Position numbers and translations under genes: made by a program
DNA from: Baffinella frigidus
Taxonomy: Eukaryota; Cryptophyceae; Cryptomonadales; Baffinellaceae
Length of the DNA: 11,084 nt
Direction: 5' to 3'
Assembly (NCBI GenBank): GCA_026770585.1
Contig: MU646601.1
Coordinates: forward strand, 282,953-294,036
Shown: positions 1-5,733 of the stretch, piece by piece
Position numbering within the stretch: the stretch's first letter is position 1
Layout: the number at the start of each line of letters is the position of its first letter
The notes under the pieces: model-generated
The model's input: the letters and a program-made list of their open reading frames with translations, nothing else
Database searches by the model: none
What the model was told of the DNA's origin: nothing

Positions 1-7
1 GGGGGGG

Positions 8-59
8 AGAGAGAGAGAGACAGAGGGAGAGCGAGAGAGAGCGAGAGAGAGAGAGAGAG
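8..59. repeat. GA microsatellite
   Basis: An imperfect (GA)n run with scattered GC and CA interruptions, directly before TMED exon A. It sits where a polypyrimidine tract would be expected on the + strand, so either the intron ends in an unusual purine tract or exon A begins further upstream and codes through it. Confidence 0.9.
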
Positions 60-61
60 GC

Positions 62-103
62 CTCGACCTGAAGCACGGCATCGATGCAAAGGACTACACC
101 CAG
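62..103 (+). CDS. TMED: TMED exon A (end of GOLD domain)
   Basis: Encodes LDLKHGIDAKDYTQ, ending CAG|GTGTGG, a normal 5' splice site in phase 0. The motif matches the segment just after the GOLD domain of p24 proteins (ldlk-G-eAkdY). The left boundary is unresolved: the preceding GA-rich tract stays open in this frame, and an AG at 58-59 could be the 3' splice site although it lacks a pyrimidine tract. Confidence 0.75.
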
Positions 104-3100
104 GTGTGGACCCCTTCCCAAAGTCATTTCTGGTACAAAACCCAAAACTTGGTATTTTAAAAGTGTGCTTGCCCGGATCCGTGCCGTCAACTCGGGACTC
201 CGCGAAGAACCGCAGCCCCGGATGTCTGGAGTAACGTGACCAAAAATTGCTGACGTGTGGCGTGTTTCCTAAGAAACAATCCAATAATTCACTTGAGTTG
301 GTTCCCCGAGGTGTTCTGAGTGGTTGTAGGATCTTCGGGGTTAAACATCTGTGTCAGGAATTGACTTGATGGCCCTTTGGAAAGGGGCCCAGGGCTAAAC
401 CCTTTTCCAATTACCCGGACGCCTAATTCCTGCGAGCAGGTTATGAAGTCGGAGCGCCTGACGGAGGACGCTGACGCCCCGCGCCTCAAAACCATGCACC
501 CTGAACCCTAAACCCCAACACCTCAACCCTCAACCCCAAAACCTGAACCGTAGACGTTGAACCCCAAACTCTGAATCCAGCAGGTTATGAAGTGAGAGCA
601 CCATTCTTACAGCACTCTCGGGGAGGCAGAGCTAGACGTCAGGGACGGCGGCCCTGACGCGTGTGGACACACTCGACCTGTGCGCCTTGGGGCTCACAAC
701 CTGCCCTACGTGGGGACTCGAGGCTCACAACCTATCCTGAGGACAGGTGATGAAGTCGGAGCACCTCACGTGTCAGGAATTGACTGCATGGCCCTTTGGA
801 AAGGGGCCCAGGGCTAAACCCTTTTCCAATTACCCGGGTAAACGCAAACCCTAGACGTTAACCCCAGACCCTGAATCCGGCAGGTTATGAAGTCGGAGCA
901 CCTGACGGAGGTGCAGTTTCTGCTGGAGCAGATGCAGCACCGCACTGCCATCATCCGCGATGACTTCGTCAACCATGTACGCGCCACCCCTCAATTTCGT
1001 CTTCTTCTTTATTACTCTCGATACAGGTCCTTTAAGAAATGAGGCCCGTGAGCCTTGAGATGAGTGATACAAGAGTCTATGCGCCTTCAAAAACGAGCCC
1101 GCCTCAGAAACGTGAGCCATGCCATTTGGCGTTGCTCTCGGCACCGCCAAATTGGGAGCTATGCCATTTGGCATAGCTACCAGTTTGGCAGGCGAGTCAG
1201 TCTCTCCCTACATCCTGAACCCAGAATCCTGAACCCTGTATCATTAACCCCTGAACCCTAAACTACAAACTACAAACCCTAAACCCTGAACCCTAGACCC
1301 TAAACCCTAAGCCCTGAACCCTAAGCCCTAAGACCTAAACCCTAAACACCCAAGGGGTCTTCGCTCATATGAAAACGCCCCCCTCCTCCTAGGACCACCG
1401 CAGGGCCCCAGGCATAGGCCTTCTGGAGATTCCTAGGGGGTGTTTTCTTACAGCGAGGTACCCCTGTAGCGTGAAACAAGTGTGAGCTTTCCCTGCCTCA
1501 CGCGTGTCTTCACCTTGATGAGCTAGGAGAGAGAAGAGTGCATTTATTGCGGAACGAAAACAAACACGCCCACCATGTATCTCTATCTAGGCCTAGCCAC
1601 GCAAGATTCTAGGGCAGAGTGACCCACAGGAGAAATAGTAGAATTCTACTATTTCTTAAGTTCATAAGTGGACATTCTTCCCACAGAAAAATCGAAATTT
1701 CGAAAAGTTGTTACACATTCCGTGTGAACTGGCTTGTTTTCCCAGGTCAGCCCTACACTCTTGCGTGGAGGGGCTTCGTGGAGACGCTGCCCCCCATAAA
1801 TCCCTGTCCTCAGAACTATCGCGAGGAGAAGTTGAGGCGCTGACCCCCATGAATATCCATCTCCTCAGAAATATCGCGAGGAGAAGTCTGGCCCCCATGA
1901 ATCCCTCTCTTCAGAAATTCCGGGAAGAGAATTCGAGAGAAGTTACCACACGAGAACGCTAGAGGGGCCTATTTATAAGTGGGGGGGGAAAGGTTGTGAA
2001 TATTTGTACCAGGATAAGGTGAAGTAACCTCGTGCCCGGTAAAAGTTATAACAGGCACCAGGTTACTTTTATGTTACCCTGGTACAAATTTTAGTATTTG
2101 TGTAGTAAAGACTTTATATGTTCGGTTTTAAATAGGTCCCTCTAGCATTCTCGAGTGGTAGGAGTGTTCAATGCCCCTTGATTTTTCATGGTTCAGAATA
2201 TTCTGATGTTGACCCACATGAATGCCTCTCCTCAGAAATTCCGGGAGGAGAAGTTGCGGGACACCACCGAGAAGACCTGCTCCCGGGTGACTCTCCCCTC
2301 TGCCCCACTCCAATCCGGGGAAACCTATTTTTCTTACAGAATCTGGCAAAGAAAATTACCACACAAATGCTTTACTATTACTAATAAGAACGAATTGTGT
2401 CCCTCTCACCACGCCAGACTGCTGGAGGGGGTGGCGCCCTTTGGGAACACGCCAATTTTGGCGTTCAACTATGCCAAAAGTAAACCATTACCCCTTATTC
2501 CTTCCGGGGAATTGACTTTTGGCGACCACCCCTTCGAATCTGGCGTGGCACTGGCAAGACGTGCTGCCGGGTGACTCCCCCCCCCAGGAAGAGATGATAC
2601 TGAGGATTGAAACGAAAATGATACTAAGGATTAAAACGAAACTAGGCTTTAAAATTGTCTCTCGCCGAGAAGGCTTGCTCCCGGGTGACTCTCCCCTCAG
2701 CCCCACTCTAATCCGGGGAAATCTATTTTTCTTTCAGAATCTGGCAACGAAAATTACTACACAAATGCTTTGATAGCTCTACTAGTAAGAACGAATTCTG
2801 TAGTAATTTTCGTTGTCAGGTGCTGAAAGAAAAATCAGTTTCCCCGGATGAACTCCACCTCAAACCCCAAGGGAACGAAGGGTGGAGGTACGGACGAGAG
2901 TCAGGTAGTCGGTGCGGCCGCTCTGCAGGTAGTGATGCATTGTTTTCCTCTGAAGGCTGATTTCCCCCTCTGCCCCACTCCAGCTCTACGGGGCTTACTT
3001 GCGGTGACGGACACACTCGGTCCCTACAGGGTTATCTCGCGCACAAGGAAGCACCCCCTCTAGGACCCTACAGTAGGCCTACACCTATGGCCCGTACGGT

Positions 3101-3981
3101 GGTCCCTAGTGTGGGGCGCGGCTCCTAATGAGCGAGGTACCCCTGTACCCCTGTACCCCTGTACCACCTAGGACCCTACAGTAGGCCGATACCTAGGGTC
3201 CTGTGGCGCACCTAGCAGGGGGACTTTGTCTTAGGAGCGATGTGCCCCGTAGATGAGCGGTGCTGGAGTTTCAACTGGAGTGAGCGATGGGGCAGGCGGT
3301 GTGGTGTGCGGTGTTCACCATCTGCGTATTTGTCAACTCAAGGTCGCGTGGTTGTGGTGGGCTGTCAACTCAAGTGACATCCCGACTATCAGGTGGTGTG
3401 GTTCGCACTCTTCACAATGTGCGTGGTGGTCGGTATTCACCATGTGCGTGGTGGTCTTGGTCGCGTGCTGGGGTTTCAACTGGAGGGATATCCCAACCCT
3501 CAATTGTACCTACACTTAAATAACATGAGTGGGCAGGTGGTGTGGTTCGCGCTCTTGACAAAGTGCGAGGTAGGGGTGGTCGCGTGCTGGGGAGTCAGCT
3601 TCATGGACCAGACCACGCAATTTCAACCGTGTGTTTGCTATCGTGGGATGGGGTTGAATGCCCTACAGGGGTACCTCGCTCATAAGAGACCGCACCCCCT
3701 AAGGACCCTACAGTAGGACCACGCCTAGGGCCATATGGTGGTCCTAGGGGGGTGGGCGGTTTCTTATGAGCGAGGTACCCCTGTATCCCACCTCGCAGGT
3801 GGTGAGGACGAGGCCACGCAATTTCAACCGTGTGTTTGCTATCTTGGGATAGGTGTTAATGCCCTATCCCAAATCGCAGGTGGTGTGGTTCGCGCTCTTC
3901 ACAATGTGCGTAGTGGTCGTGACGGGCTTCTTCCAGTCGCTCCACCTCCAAAATTTCTTCAAGCGCAAGAAGATCATCTGA
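62..3981 (+). CDS. TMED: p24/TMED family cargo receptor, 3' part, spliced from four exons
   Basis: p24 proteins are type I membrane proteins of the early secretory pathway that help load cargo into COPI and COPII vesicles. Exons 62-103, 884-976, 2236-2286 and 3880-3981 join in phase 0 and give about 95 residues in the usual p24 order. First comes the end of the GOLD region (LDLKHG...AKDYTQ). A coiled coil follows (KSEHLTEVQFLLEQMQHR). The conserved juxtamembrane block is FREEKLRDTTEKTCSR, matching the family pattern REExxRDTxExTxxR. Then come a hydrophobic anchor (VVWFALFTMCVVVVTGFF) and the tail QSLHLQNFFKRKKII. FF and the terminal KKII (KKxx) are the known COP-binding and ER-retrieval signals. 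The tail and the AKDY motif resemble the delta (TMED10) or alpha subfamily, which I cannot separate. The signal peptide and most of the GOLD domain lie upstream of the window. All introns are GT-AG. Confidence 0.9.
352..418 (+). repeat. Intronic direct repeat, copy 1
   Basis: A 67-nt segment (from TGTGTCAGGAATTGACT to TTCCAATTACCCGG) that recurs almost identically at 768-835. It contains a short hairpin, GGAAAGGGG with CCCTTTTCC. Each copy ends shortly before an exon B head or exon B itself. Confidence 0.9.
440..466 (+). pseudogene. Head copy 1 of TMED exon B
   Basis: AG at 438-439 is followed by GTTATGAAGTCGGAG, matching exon B for about 27 nt with one change (CAC to CGC), then diverging after ACGGAGG. 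If used as an exon it reads VMKSERLTEDADAP and stops about 70 nt later. No donor is evident at its end. Confidence 0.8.
494..576. repeat. Degenerate CCCTAAA-like tract
   Basis: Loose repeats of CCCTGAA, CCCTAAA, CCTCAA and CCCCAAA on the + strand within the intron between exons A and B. A similar shorter stretch precedes exon B at 839-880. Confidence 0.7.
584..603 (+). pseudogene. Head copy 2 of TMED exon B
   Basis: After AGCAG| the sequence GTTATGAAGT matches exon B. One lost base then creates an in-frame TGA (VMK stop). The 33 nt before it match the intron sequence before the true exon B, so the copied unit spans the splice site. Confidence 0.8.
747..772 (+). pseudogene. Head copy 3 of TMED exon B
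   Basis: After GGACAG| the sequence GTGATGAAGTCGGAGCACCT matches exon B, then runs straight into the repeat at 768. It reads VMKSEHLTCQE if used, and later meets TAG. Confidence 0.8.
768..835 (+). repeat. Intronic direct repeat, copy 2
   Basis: Second copy of the segment at 352-418, differing by only a few bases near its start. It begins exactly where exon B head copy 3 ends, and the true exon B follows 50 nt later. The pair suggests a duplication block of about 415 nt within this intron. Confidence 0.9.
884..976 (+). CDS. TMED: TMED exon B (coiled coil)
   Basis: 93 nt, 31 codons, phase 0 at both ends, bounded by CCGGCAG| and CAT|GTACGC. Encodes VMKSEHLTEVQFLLEQMQ followed by HRTAIIRDDFVNH, the amphipathic helix that drives p24 oligomerisation. 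Its junction with exon C aligns without a gap to the TMED10 pattern (VNDF-x3-KxREExxRDT). Three partial copies of its first 20-27 nt lie upstream in the same intron. This one is chosen because only it is full length and has a donor. Confidence 0.87.
1157..1178. repeat. Perfect short palindrome
   Basis: AGCTATGCCA and TGGCATAGCT are perfect 10-nt arms around TT. It sits in a region (1115-1195) where GCCATTTGGC-like motifs recur in both orientations. Function unknown. Confidence 0.8.
1208..1351. repeat. Degenerate telomere-like CCCTAAA tract
   Basis: About 140 nt of variant 7-mers (CCCTGAA, CCCTAAA, CCCTAAG, CCCTAGA) in the intron between exons B and C. It directly abuts a decayed TA-type MITE at 1350. 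The heterogeneity argues for an old internal tract rather than a chromosome end. Confidence 0.8.
1350..1468. mobile_element. Decayed copy of the TA-flanked MITE
   Basis: The right end CAGCGAGGTACCCCTG-TA is well kept and the left end (AAGGGGTCTTCGCTCATA) is diverged. The interior keeps CCTAGGACC and the C-rich then G-rich stretches. It belongs to the family defined by the intact copy at 3664-3785; the left TA is lost. Confidence 0.75.
1631..1656. repeat. Perfect 26-nt palindrome
   Basis: AGAAATAGTAGAA followed immediately by its reverse complement, no spacer, centred on GAATTC. It could form a cruciform. No gene or element boundary is recognised around it. Confidence 0.85.
1814..1843 (+). 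pseudogene. Head copy 1 of TMED exon C
   Basis: After GTCCTCAG| the sequence reads NYREEKLRR then TGA, against KFREEKLRD in the true exon. The intron sequence before it (CCCCATAAATCCCTGTCCT) is also a copy of that before exon C. It is the first of three units about 50 nt apart. Confidence 0.82.
1869..1890 (+). pseudogene. Head copy 2 of TMED exon C
   Basis: After CTCCTCAG| the sequence reads KYREEKS and then departs into the next unit (GGCCCCCATGAAT). It keeps the 3' splice site and about 20 nt of exon. Confidence 0.82.
1915..1942 (+). pseudogene. Head copy 3 of TMED exon C
   Basis: After CTCTTCAG| the sequence reads KFREENSRE and reaches TAG soon after. CTCTTC and GAAGAG flank the splice site as a compensated pair where other units have CTCCTC and GAGGAG, so a small stem around the acceptor is kept. 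Confidence 0.82.
2002..2089. repeat. Imperfect foldback element
   Basis: Arms 2002-2036 and 2054-2089 pair imperfectly: ATTTGTACCAGG at the outer ends, AGTAACC-GTGCC inside. The loop is CGGTAAAAGTTATAACA. It lies within the intron between exons B and C. Likely a non-autonomous inverted-repeat element; no target duplication seen. Confidence 0.75.
2236..2286 (+). CDS. TMED: TMED exon C (juxtamembrane RDTTEKT block)
   Basis: 51 nt, 17 codons, phase 0, between CTCCTCAG| and CGG|GTGACT. Encodes KFREEKLRDTTEKTCSR, the best conserved block of p24 proteins; the usual (N)ES/TN residues read EKTC here. Three head copies lie 300-420 nt upstream, and a tail copy lies 400 nt downstream at 2667. This is the only copy holding the whole exon with both splice sites. 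Confidence 0.87.
2269..2400 (+). repeat. Exon C tail and intron start, copy 1 of a 132-nt direct duplication
   Basis: Runs from the last 18 nt of exon C through its 5' splice site to GAACGAATTGTGT. It recurs at 2667-2801 with roughly one change in seven. Beyond it the two copies differ: this one runs into the CACGCC MITE, the other into the right arm of a foldback. Confidence 0.85.
2410..2548. mobile_element. CACGCC-type MITE, copy 1
   Basis: Ends CACGCCAGA...TCTGGCGTGG form an imperfect terminal inverted repeat that extends inwards: GGGGGTGGCGCC on the left against GGCGACCACCCC on the right. About 139 nt with no coding capacity. CAC directly flanks both ends, a possible 3-bp target duplication. 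A relative lies at 9838-9963. Confidence 0.75.
2553..2580 (+). pseudogene. Degenerate tail copy of TMED exon C
   Basis: GACGTGCTGCCGGGTGACTC resembles the exon C end and 5' splice site (GACCTGCTCCCGG|GTGACTC) with a few changes. It sits directly right of the MITE at 2410-2548. Short, so only moderately certain. Confidence 0.55.
2667..2801 (+). pseudogene. Tail copy of TMED exon C with donor and intron start
   Basis: GAGAAGGCTTGCTCCCGG|GTGACT copies the last 18 nt of exon C, the 5' splice site and about 115 nt of the following intron (second member of the duplication at 2269-2400). It lacks the head of the exon, so it cannot act alone as an exon. Confidence 0.82.
2711..2849. mobile_element. 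Foldback element with 51-nt arms
   Basis: Arms 2711-2761 and 2799-2849 pair along their length: ATCCGGGGAAA at the outer ends, ATTTTTCTTTCAG, then CAACGAAAATTACTACA, with about eight mismatches. The loop is 37 nt. The left arm is also part of the duplicated segment whose other copy (2269-2400) lacks a right arm. Confidence 0.8.
3025..3147. mobile_element. TA-flanked MITE, diverged copy
   Basis: TA-CAGGGTTATCTCGCGCA... at the left and ...GAGCGAGGTACCCCTG-TA at the right, with the family's interior (CTAGGACCCTACAGTAGG). The right terminus is followed by two more GTACCCCT units, and then a second degenerate copy. Confidence 0.75.
3164..3252. mobile_element. Fragmentary TA-type MITE
   Basis: CACCTAGGACCCTACAGTAGG, the family interior, is followed by a decayed right end (CTTAGGAGCGATGTGCCCC-GTA). 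It lies next to the copy at 3025-3147, so it is either a nested insertion or a partial tandem duplication. Confidence 0.6.
3296..3335 (+). pseudogene. Head copy 1 of TMED exon D (most diverged)
   Basis: After GGGGCAG| it reads AVWCAVFTICVFV against VVWFALFTMCVVV. The reading frame and hydrophobic character are kept. It then departs into local intron repeats (TCAACTCAAG). Confidence 0.72.
3393..3432 (+). pseudogene. Head copy 2 of TMED exon D
   Basis: After ACTATCAG| it reads VVWFALFTMCVVV, identical to the true exon for 13 residues, then departs at GGTATTC. A fragment (TTCACCATGTGCGTGGTGGTC) repeats once more at 3435-3456. The frame remains open for about 108 codons, so its use would give a p24 tail without FF or KKII. 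Confidence 0.82.
3537..3565 (+). pseudogene. Head copy 3 of TMED exon D
   Basis: After GGGCAG| it reads VVWFALLTKCEV; two changes put charged residues into the membrane span. It lies in the same frame as head copy 2, and the open frame passes through both. Confidence 0.82.
3664..3785. mobile_element. TA-flanked MITE, intact reference copy
   Basis: The element is 3666-3783 (118 nt), with terminal inverted repeats CAGGGGTACCTCGCTCATAAGA, outer 18 nt CAGGGGTACCTCGCTCAT, and TA on both sides (3664-3665, 3784-3785). A neighbouring copy of the same host segment (3830-3879) has AATGCCC-TA-TCCCA with a single TA and no insert, which defines the ends and the 2-bp target duplication. A TA target is typical of Tc1/mariner-type transposases. 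It has no coding capacity, so it must be moved in trans. Confidence 0.92.
3799..3815 (+). pseudogene. Head copy 4 of TMED exon D (short)
   Basis: CCTCGCAG|GTGGTG keeps the splice site and six bases of exon, then departs. The intron sequence before it matches that before the true exon D, apart from the MITE inserted at 3664-3785. Confidence 0.65.
3880..3981 (+). CDS. TMED: TMED terminal exon D (membrane anchor, FF and KKII tail, stop)
   Basis: Starts after AAATCGCAG| and runs 33 codons to TGA at 3979-3981. Encodes VVWFALFTMCVVVVTGFF, a single membrane span, then QSLHLQNFFKRKKII. The tail has the diphenylalanine and the KKxx motif at the extreme C-terminus, as in COPI-binding p24 tails. Four partial copies of its head lie upstream (3296, 3393, 3537, 3799). 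The end of the reading frame including the stop lies in a 25-nt tandem repeat that continues into the 3' UTR. Confidence 0.9.
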   Translation: MVWFALFTMCVVVVTGFFQSLHLQNFFKRKKII

Positions 3982-4045
3982 AGCATGTCAGCTTAAGATC
4001 ATCTGAAGCGTGTCAACTTAAGCATCTGATGCATGTCAGCTTTAG
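3971..4045 (+). repeat. 25-nt tandem repeat overlapping the TMED stop codon
   Basis: Units 3971-3995, 3996-4020 and 4021-4045 (AGATCATCTGAAGCATGTCA + GCTTA, with changes). The first unit contains the last codons and TGA of the gene; the others continue into the 3' UTR. Confidence 0.9.
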
Positions 4046-4420
4046 TTGACTTACCCATTAGAACGCTTCTTCCTCTTCGAGAAACGGCGTTTGTGTTTGC
4101 GCGAGGGTAGGGAGAGGAGGGGGGAGCATCTTGAGCAGAAACGGCGTGCGTTTGTGTGCGCGCGAGGGTAGTGAGAGACGAAGTGTGAGCAGACACGGCG
4201 TGCGTGTGTGCGAGGGTCGTGTGGTCGTGTGTGAGGATGCAGTCCTAGGACGGGCCAGCCGCACGAGGGCGATCAGCAGCATTCGCTCAGTGAGAGACGC
4301 TCCCGCGGTACGTGTGGGATATCCGAAAGAGCTGTGTGAGGTGAGGGCTGCAGTGCTGTTGGTGAAGATTGGTCTGATCTGAAGCCAGGGCAAGAAACGA
4401 TGCAAAAAAACGCTGTTCTG
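4046..4420. other. Region downstream of TMED, no gene recognised
   Basis: Contains three imperfect units of about 55 nt (from 4079, 4134 and 4190) built on GAGCAGAAACGGCGTGCG and GTGTGCGCGCGAGGGTAG. The rest (4245-4420) is low in repeats. Reading frames are open on both strands, but neither translation resembles a known family. No AATAAA-type signal is evident. Confidence 0.6.
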
Positions 4421-4496
4421 TACAGGGGTACCTCGCCCATAAGAAACCGCACCCTCCTGGGACCCTACAATAGGACTATGCCTAGGGCCCTATAAC
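4421..4496. mobile_element. TA-type MITE, left half only
   Basis: TA-CAGGGGTACCTCGCCCATA continues with the family interior (GGGACCCTACAATAGGAC, CCTAGGGCC) and then stops matching. No right terminus follows, so the copy is truncated. Confidence 0.8.
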
Positions 4497-4698
4497 CGGG
4501 TCGGGTACTGCAGTAAATTTCAGCTAAACCGGACATATCTGTCCGTATCTCCCGTCAGCAATTCCGAGGCCCCTAGGGCCTCCTACCGTAGGGTCCCTGC
4601 AAATAAACCAAAACAAAATCGTTCCCGGATTCTTGCAAGGATCCGGTAAAAGCTGCTACGGGTTGCTGGTGGCACACGCTGAGGCGAATGGCCCTGGC
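4497..4698. other. Intergenic, no gene recognised
   Basis: Holds ACCGGACATATCTGTCCGTA, a short palindrome-like motif, and CCTACCGTAGGGTCCCTG at about 4572-4603, which recurs as CCTACCGTAGGGCCCTG at 4835. The two related motifs bracket the hairpins at 4699-4776 and may mark the ends of a decayed element. Confidence 0.5.
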
Positions 4699-4730
4699 GG
4701 CCCACACTGCAATGTAATGCAGGGTGGGCC
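4699..4730. repeat. Hairpin 1, 13-nt arms
   Basis: GGCCCACACTGCA (4699-4711) pairs with TGCAGGGTGGGCC (4718-4730) with one mismatch and a 6-nt loop, ATGTAA. It overlaps the start of the larger hairpin at 4724, so the two folds would compete. Confidence 0.75.
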
Positions 4731-4776
4731 GCGAGCCCACGCTCGGGTGGTGCCCGAGCGTGGGCCCGCGGGCCAC
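4724..4776. repeat. Very stable GC-rich hairpin, 24-nt arms
   Basis: Arms 4724-4747 and 4753-4776 pair at 22 of 24 positions around the loop TGGTG; the inner 13 nt (GCCCACGCTCGGG) are perfect. No T-run follows on either strand, and terminators of this type are not expected in a nuclear genome, so it is listed as a repeat only. Confidence 0.85.
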
Positions 4777-4779
4777 GCT

Positions 4780-5267
4780 CGCGCTCCGCACACGCACATC
4801 TCGTATCCCTTGAGTGGCCAGTAGGCGCATACGTCCTACCGTAGGGCCCTGGGACCTGTCTAGGACCTCTTGGGGGTCGAATTCGACCCCATGGCCACCT
4901 GTGGGATATGTTCATGTCCGCATGTCCGCGCGGGCGAGAGTGTTGGCAGCGGCGACATCAGCAAAGACTCGCTTCGTGAAAGCAAGCTTTGTTCGGTCAC
5001 TCGCTCACGCTTCATTCGGTCGCCCGCTCACGCTTTATTCGATCGCTCGCTCTGCTAAGCCCTTCTCGCTCTCAATGCACATCGCCACGTCGCCACACAC
5101 ACGTCTCGGCGCGCGGCGCCGACTGGAGCAACGTGGTCGTCGGAGGAGTTTCGGTCCATCGGACCAAGAAACGTTCGTGCTGCTGTATGACGTTCATTAA
5201 AGCTCCATAAGCTCCATAAGGAAGGCGGTGGTGAGGAGGGGCGCGAGGAGGGGCGCGAGGAGGAGGC
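4780..5267. other. Intergenic with short tandem repeats, no gene recognised
   Basis: Three units of about 24 nt based on TTCGGTCACTCGCTCACGCT lie at about 4993-5052. A doubled GCTCCATAA lies at about 5200-5220. A 12-nt repeat (GAGGAGGGGCGC) lies at 5232-5266. The longest open frame (128 codons, from 4814) is low-complexity and arginine-rich and shows no recognisable domain. Confidence 0.6.
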
Positions 5268-5520
5268 TTCAGGGTTTAAGGTTTGGTTTTTAGGTTTTAG
5301 TGTTTGTTGGGTTTTAGGGTCAAGGTTTTAGGTTTTTGGTTTGAGGGTTTAGGGTTTATGGTTTTGGGTGTACGGTTTAGTGTTCATGGCTTAGGGTTCA
5401 GGGTTCAGGGTTCAGGGTTTAGGGTTCAAGTTTTAGTGTTCAGGGTTTAGAGTCCAGAGTTTAGGGTTTCAGATTTAAAGTATAGACTATACGGTTCAGG
5501 ATAGGGTTCAGGGTGTATGG
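5268..5520. repeat. Degenerate TTTAGGG-like tract, G-rich on the + strand
   Basis: About 250 nt of variant GTTTAGG, GGTTCAGG and GGTTTTAG units. It is the inverse orientation of the C-rich tracts at 494, 1208, 8641 and 10991. Confidence 0.85.
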
Positions 5521-5636
5521 TACTTTTTTTAGAGCGTTGCCACCAAGACAAAACTGGAGAGTGGGATGTCTCGAAGAAAAAAAAGGGGAAGAGAGGTTTA
5601 ATAGATTGCCAAACACGACCACGACATGCCAGACGG

Positions 5637-5733
5637 TACAGGGGTACCTCGCTCATAAGAAATCAACCTCCCCTAGGACCCTACAGAAGGCCGTAGGGGG
5701 GTGGGCGTTTCTTATGAGCGAGGTACCCCTGTA
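5637..5733. mobile_element. TA-flanked MITE, short internal-deletion copy
   Basis: Element 5639-5731 (93 nt) with nearly perfect terminal repeats (CAGGGGTACCTCGCTCAT) and TA on both sides. It is 25 nt shorter than the 3664 copy because of interior loss. The well-kept ends suggest a recent insertion. Confidence 0.9.

Noticed and set aside
977-1035. A 50-nt intron (977-1026) giving a short TMED terminus ending VL-stop
   Set aside because: The 3' end looks like a good acceptor, but the product would lack the RDTTEKT block and anchor, which are found downstream in perfect phase.
4058-4405. Minus-strand 115-codon open frame
   Set aside because: More than half is translation of the 55-nt tandem repeats; the remainder shows no known domain and no splice context.
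4583-4915. Minus-strand 110-codon open frame
   Set aside because: Arginine- and proline-rich translation of GC-rich hairpin sequence, open in several frames at once.
5639-5731. Small peptides encoded by the TA-type MITE ends (MSEVPL, GYLAHK)
   Set aside because: They are translations of the inverted termini and appear wherever the element lies. Not genes.
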